A DNA stretch of 64,000 nt from Planctomycetaceae bacterium. GTDB taxonomy: Bacteria > Planctomycetota > Planctomycetia > Planctomycetales > Planctomycetaceae. The stretch spans positions 1 to 64,000 of the forward strand of contig JAWKUA010000025.1 in assembly GCA_041398785.1 (NCBI GenBank), written 5' to 3'. Below the pieces are notes generated by a model that did not search any database, had not been told where the DNA came from, and worked only from the letters and a program-made list of their open reading frames with translations. The position numbers and the translations under genes were made by a program. Every line of letters begins with the position of its first letter. Positions within the stretch are counted from its first letter, which is position 1. Shown piece after piece: positions 61,033 through 64,000 of this stretch.

Positions 61033-61396
61033 GCAAAGTCACGGATGTGGAGCCCGGAACGGCGCGATTCTGGATTACTGCCACTCCGATTCTACGACCC
61101 GGGGCTGTCATTGCCACGGGAAAGGCCGAACCCTGTCGGCCGCAGCAGCATTCGGCAGCGTCGCAAGTTTTCGAACATGGGTGAAGTCCGATCCCAGCGA
61201 TCCCTGCGAAATCTACTGCCCGTCAGGCTGCAGCAATGGTCAAAAATCGCTACCTTTCCCGTCGTGCGAAAAAGCCGCTCAGGGAATTGTCCGGTTCAGC
61301 GGGACTGGCGGCCACGCAGCAGATGGACTCGCCGCGGCGTTCGCTGCGAACAGGCCATCTCGCGGCCTTCCACTCACTGCTCAACCGAACACAGAA
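61033..61396. other. divergent intergenic region
   Basis: About 360 bases separate the second signal peptidase gene from the SET-domain gene. The open plus-strand frame running through it (from 60755) has no domain and is only an upstream extension of the SET frame. No repeat or RNA gene is seen. Confidence 0.45.
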
Positions 61397-62233
61397 ATGC
61401 CCATCCAGCCGTCTGTTCTGATCGAAGTCAAACGTACCAGAAACAAGGGTCGCGGCGTCTTCGCCCGCGAATTCATTGCCGCCGGGACTGTCATCGAACG
61501 AGTCCCCGTGCTGGTGATTCCCGAAGAAGAAGTCTACGAGGCTCCGGGAAACCCGCTGCTGCTGGACTATGTGTTTGAATGGGGAAAGGGCACCGTGGGG
61601 CTGGCGGCGCTGGGGTTCGGTTCGCTGTACAACCATTCGTACCAGCCGAATGCCCGCTACGACGACGAAGGTCGTCAGACAAAAGTGTTCACGGCCCTTC
61701 GAGACATCTCGTCCGGCGAAGAAATCACGATCAACTACAACGGCCACGAAGATGACGCAAGCCCGGTTCACTTCCGGGTTTGTGAAACGACCGCCGCATC
61801 GCCTCTCAGATCCCTGCGCGGAGGCGGCGCCGGTTCGCTCCTGAGATTGCGGCGGTCGCGGCAAAAGTCCTTGTGTGGCGAAGAAGTCCTGCCTGCGTTG
61901 AATCGCCGCCGCAGCGCGGTCTGTGGATTTCACGCTTGCTGCCGCCGGCGCTCGTCTGGTGCCGCCGGCGCTCGTTTGCTGCCGGAAAGCGCGGGAACTC
62001 ACGCCACGGTGGCTGGCTGGCGGCTTCTCAACGGCAGTGACCGGAGTCCCGGCCTGGCAAATCAAGGCGGTTCCTGCGCTGGTGGCGTTGAACTGACCAC
62101 GGACGGACATAGGATGCTGTCAGGTCGTGAGATCTGCCTCGCGGCATTCCCAACCATTAACCGGAATTCTGATTCATGGCGTCGGTGGAACAAATTCGCA
62201 GCCTCGCCTCACAGGTTATCGATCCCGAGCTGA
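61397..62233 (+). CDS. SET-domain protein with an abnormal C-terminal run-on
   Basis: Residues 1-127 form a compact SET methyltransferase domain: KGRGVFAREFIAAGTVIE, GSLYNHSYQPNAR with the NHS core, and SGEEITINYNGHEDDASPV. Short bacterial SET proteins of this kind end soon after the last motif. Here the frame continues for about 150 further residues of low-complexity, arginine- and cysteine-rich sequence (CCRRRSSGAAGARLL) and overlaps the mrp start by 58 bases. Adding one base to the GGG at 61776-61778 would produce a stop immediately after SPVHFRGL, which would restore a normal length. I therefore think the tail is non-native. The start at ATG 61397 (MPIQPSVLIEVKR) fits the domain boundary. 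The likely role is lysine methylation of an unknown protein. Confidence 0.72.
   Translation: MPIQPSVLIEVKRTRNKGRGVFAREFIAAGTVIERVPVLVIPEEEVYEAPGNPLLLDYVFEWGKGTVGLAALGFGSLYNHSYQPNARYDDEGRQTKVFTALRDISSGEEITINYNGHEDDASPVHFRVCETTAASPLRSLRGGGAGSLLRLRRSRQKSLCGEEVLPALNRRRSAVCGFHACCRRRSSGAAGARLLPESAGTHATVAGWRLLNGSDRSPGLANQGGSCAGGVELTTDGHRMLSGREICLAAFPTINRNSDSWRRWNKFAASPHRLSIPS
61941..61985 (+). repeat. 20-base tandem repeat, two copies and a fraction
   Basis: The unit GCCGCCGGCGCTCGTCTGGT occurs at 61941-61960 and, with two changes, at 61961-61980, followed by GCCGG. It lies within the run-on tail of the SET frame, which supports the view that this tail is not functional coding sequence. Confidence 0.8.
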
Positions 62234-63243
62234 ACAGGCCGCTGGGCGAATTACGGATGATCGCCGATACATGCGCCAACGGAAGCTCGTTCGTTGTCAC
62301 CGTCGAATTGCCGACTCCCGCGTATCCGGATCCTGACCGCCTGGCCGAACTGATTCGTGAAAACGCCGAACCGGCGCTGGACGACGGCCAGTCCATCGAG
62401 GTGTCCATCACGTCGAAGGTCCGGGGCAAAGACGCCGGCGGACGCATTGGGCTGACGATTCACAACATCATCGCCGTGGGCAGCGGCAAGGGCGGCGTCG
62501 GCAAGAGCACCGTCGCGGCGGCTCTGGCGTGCGGACTGCAGTCGTTCGGCTGCCGTGTCGGCCTGATGGACGCCGACGTCTATGGCCCCAGCATTCCTCA
62601 CATGCTGAACGCCGGCGGCAAACCCGCGGCGGTCGAACACGAGACTCCCGACGGACAGACGTTCGCCCGCATGGAACCGATCGATGTTCACGGCCTGAAG
62701 CTGATGTCGATGGGATTTTTCATCGAACAGGGCCAGTCCGTCGTCTGGCGCGGACCGATGCTGCACAAAGCGCTGACACAGTTTCTGAGGGACACGGAAT
62801 GGGGTGAACTCGATTACCTGATCATCGACCTGCCGCCGGGCACGGGCGACGTTTCGCTGACGCTGTCGCAGCAGGTCGGCCTGGCAGGAGCCGTCGTCGT
62901 TTGTACTCCGCAGCAGGTCGCCCTGCTGGATGCGATCAAAGCCGTCGATATGTATCAGAAGGTCAATGTTCCGGTCCTGGGATTTGTCGAAAACATGACC
63001 GGCGAAATCTTCGGGCGCGGCGGAGCGAAAAAGTTCGCGGAAGAACTAAGCGTTCCGTTTCTGGGTGAAGTTCCGATTCAGGCCTGCATCCGCGAATACT
63101 GCGACCGTGGGCGGATGTTCGAACTTCTGAACGACGACAATCCGGCCCGTGAATCGCTGCGAGCGATGTGCCAAAACGTCGCCATGCAGGTCGCTCGAAA
63201 CCTGATCGAAACCCCGGCCGCTCCGACCCTGGAGATTCTTTAG
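62176..63243 (+). CDS. mrp: Mrp/ApbC-type P-loop ATPase, iron-sulfur carrier family
   Basis: The 355-residue protein has an N-terminal MIP18/DUF59 domain (residues 1-80) and a Mrp/NBP35 ATPase domain with deviant Walker A GSGKGGVGKST (102-112), GLMDADVYGPSIPHML and LIIDLPPGTGDVSLTL. The family carries or assembles [4Fe-4S] clusters. The segment after GFVENMTG normally contains a CxxC pair binding the cluster; here it reads ENMTGEIFGRGGAKK without these cysteines, although ACIREYC occurs further on. The enzyme may thus bind clusters differently or have another role. It is followed after six bases by sufE, so the genes form an iron-sulfur operon. The first 58 bases overlap the run-on tail of the SET frame. 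Confidence 0.92.
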   Translation: MASVEQIRSLASQVIDPELNRPLGELRMIADTCANGSSFVVTVELPTPAYPDPDRLAELIRENAEPALDDGQSIEVSITSKVRGKDAGGRIGLTIHNIIAVGSGKGGVGKSTVAAALACGLQSFGCRVGLMDADVYGPSIPHMLNAGGKPAAVEHETPDGQTFARMEPIDVHGLKLMSMGFFIEQGQSVVWRGPMLHKALTQFLRDTEWGELDYLIIDLPPGTGDVSLTLSQQVGLAGAVVVCTPQQVALLDAIKAVDMYQKVNVPVLGFVENMTGEIFGRGGAKKFAEELSVPFLGEVPIQACIREYCDRGRMFELLNDDNPARESLRAMCQNVAMQVARNLIETPAAPTLEIL

Positions 63244-63249
63244 TCTGCC

Positions 63250-63678
63250 ATGTCCAACACCGCTGCCATTGATGAACTGCTTGAAGAATTTGAGGCGTTG
63301 GAAGACTGGGAAGAACAGTGCGACTTCCTGATCGACCTGGGTCTTGAACTTCCCGAGTTTCCCGAAGACCAGAAGATCGAACAGAACATCGTCCACGGGT
63401 GTCAGAGTCGTGTGTGGATGATCGCCGAACCGACTCACGCCGGCGGGGAGACAACCATCACAATCAAAGCCGACAGCGATGCCATGATCGTGAAGGGACT
63501 GATCGCGGTGCTGCTGGCGACCTATTCAGGCCACACTCCACAGCAGATCCTGTCAACCGACGTCGCGGCGCTGTTCAAACGCATGAAGCTGGACAAGCAT
63601 CTCAGTCCCAGCCGCCGCAATGGACTGTTCGGCATGGTCCAGCGAATTCAGAACTTCGCGGCACAGCACGCCGCGTGA
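63250..63678 (+). CDS. sufE: SufE-family sulfur acceptor protein
   Basis: The 142-residue protein matches SufE: ELLEEFEALEDWEEQCDFLI near the N-terminus, LPEFPEDQKIEQNIVHGCQS with the sulfur-accepting cysteine in HGCQS, then RVWMIAEP and GLIAVLLATYSGHTPQQIL. SufE takes persulfide sulfur from the cysteine desulfurase SufS and passes it to the SufBCD scaffold. It lies between mrp and sufS on the same strand with short spacing, which fits an iron-sulfur cluster assembly operon. No defect is visible. Confidence 0.94.
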   Translation: MSNTAAIDELLEEFEALEDWEEQCDFLIDLGLELPEFPEDQKIEQNIVHGCQSRVWMIAEPTHAGGETTITIKADSDAMIVKGLIAVLLATYSGHTPQQILSTDVAALFKRMKLDKHLSPSRRNGLFGMVQRIQNFAAQHAA

Positions 63679-63691
63679 AGTTGCCACCACG

Positions 63692-64000
63692 ATGACCACA
63701 TCGACGATCAACCGCACGACCACTTACGACGCTGCCGCCGTCCGTCGCCAGTTTCCGGTGCTGAACCAGACGCTGCAAAAAGGGCTGACGCCCGTGTATC
63801 TGGACAGCGGCGCGTCCGCTCAGAAGCCGCAGATTGTCATCGACAAGGAACGCGAAGTCGAAGAACAGTACTTCGCGAACGCTCACCGCGGCCGGTACAG
63901 CTTCGGAGCCAGGATCGACGACGAACTGGAGGCAGCTCGGCAGAAGATCGCCGACTTCATCAGCGCTCCGTCGGCCGAACAGGTCGCATTCTGCAGCGGG
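63692..64000 (+). CDS. sufS: cysteine desulfurase SufS, N-terminal part (cut by window edge)
   Basis: Only the first 103 codons are in the window. They match the SufS/CsdA group II cysteine desulfurases: FPVLNQTLQKGLTPVYLDSG, ASAQKPQIVIDKE, ANAHRGRYSFGARIDDELEA and FISAPSAEQVAFCSG. In most members the first motif reads YLDNAA, here YLDSGA. The PLP-binding lysine and active-site cysteine lie further on, outside the window. The enzyme removes sulfur from cysteine and transfers it to SufE, whose gene ends 13 bases upstream. The start is the ATG at 63692. Confidence 0.93.
   Translation, partial: MTTSTINRTTTYDAAAVRRQFPVLNQTLQKGLTPVYLDSGASAQKPQIVIDKEREVEEQYFANAHRGRYSFGARIDDELEAARQKIADFISAPSAEQVAFCSG

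Noticed and set aside
1..64000. CRISPR arrays, rRNA or tRNA genes, phage genes
   Set aside because: No regular spacer-repeat array, no rRNA core sequence, no tRNA-like cloverleaf and no capsid, terminase or integrase motifs were noticed while reading the window.

Overview
The window looks like a chromosomal segment of a member of the Planctomycetota. The support is the set of lineage-typical families: a PSCyt1/DUF1587-DUF1592-DUF1588-DUF1585 protein followed by a DUF1552 Tat protein, a DUF1501 Tat protein, a gene starting with an NPYRAP motif, many FHA, VWA and PQQ-propeller proteins, and a GC-rich base composition. No rRNA, tRNA, CRISPR array, prophage or complete insertion sequence was recognised. 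All functional calls come from reading motifs, not from database searches.

Layout. 0.1-4.8 kb: two small secreted or unknown genes, a Tat-exported sugar-isomerase-like TIM barrel, the DNA polymerase PolX, and a fragment of an Rpn-type nuclease/transposase. 4.8-10.6 kb: one 1937-residue signalling protein (pseudokinase, AAA/STAND ATPase, TPR, GAF, histidine kinase, receiver, HPt). 11-16.4 kb: creatininase-family hydrolase, MFS transporter, an unknown gene and a two-module exported esterase-like protein. 16.9-18.0 kb: a REP-associated tyrosine transposase (RAYT) bracketed by four copies of its repeat. 18.1-20.8 kb: a malonate uptake and activation operon (madL-madM-matB). 20.9-24.5 kb: the DUF1592/DUF1552 pair. 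25.4-31.3 kb: a dicarboxylate/amino-acid symporter with an insertion, then an operon of a pentaheme cytochrome and a beta-barrel-like outer-membrane protein. 31.8-39.4 kb: FHA-GAF-cyclase, a REP-broken NPYRAP gene, DUF1501, VWA, STAS and LOG-family genes.

39.7-48.2 kb is the most island-like part: FHA protein, VgrG, Hcp, two LuxR-type regulators, a candidate toxin-bearing effector and a second FHA-GAF-cyclase, all on the minus strand. It carries only type VI secretion tube and tip genes and no sheath, baseplate or membrane-complex genes, so it reads as an auxiliary secretion/effector locus. 48.3-51.3 kb: a stand-alone rplX (ribosomal protein L24) with a strong terminator, an aminotransferase and epmA.

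51.4-61.0 kb is a minus-strand envelope cluster: two enlarged signal peptidase I paralogues, each with an inserted CxxC...CxxC zinc-ribbon-like knuckle and a further large insertion, then lptB, a double-ACT protein and a 1454-residue PQQ-like propeller. The upstream peptidase paralogue has its membrane anchor in a different reading frame from its catalytic part. 61.4-64 kb: a SET-domain gene with an abnormal run-on tail, then an iron-sulfur assembly series mrp-sufE-sufS, the last cut by the window edge.

The points most worth following are the type VI auxiliary locus with its effector candidate, the remodelled signal peptidases with the apparent +1 frameshift, and the RAYT whose leader is made of its own repeats, with a related palindrome interrupting a gene 16 kb away.
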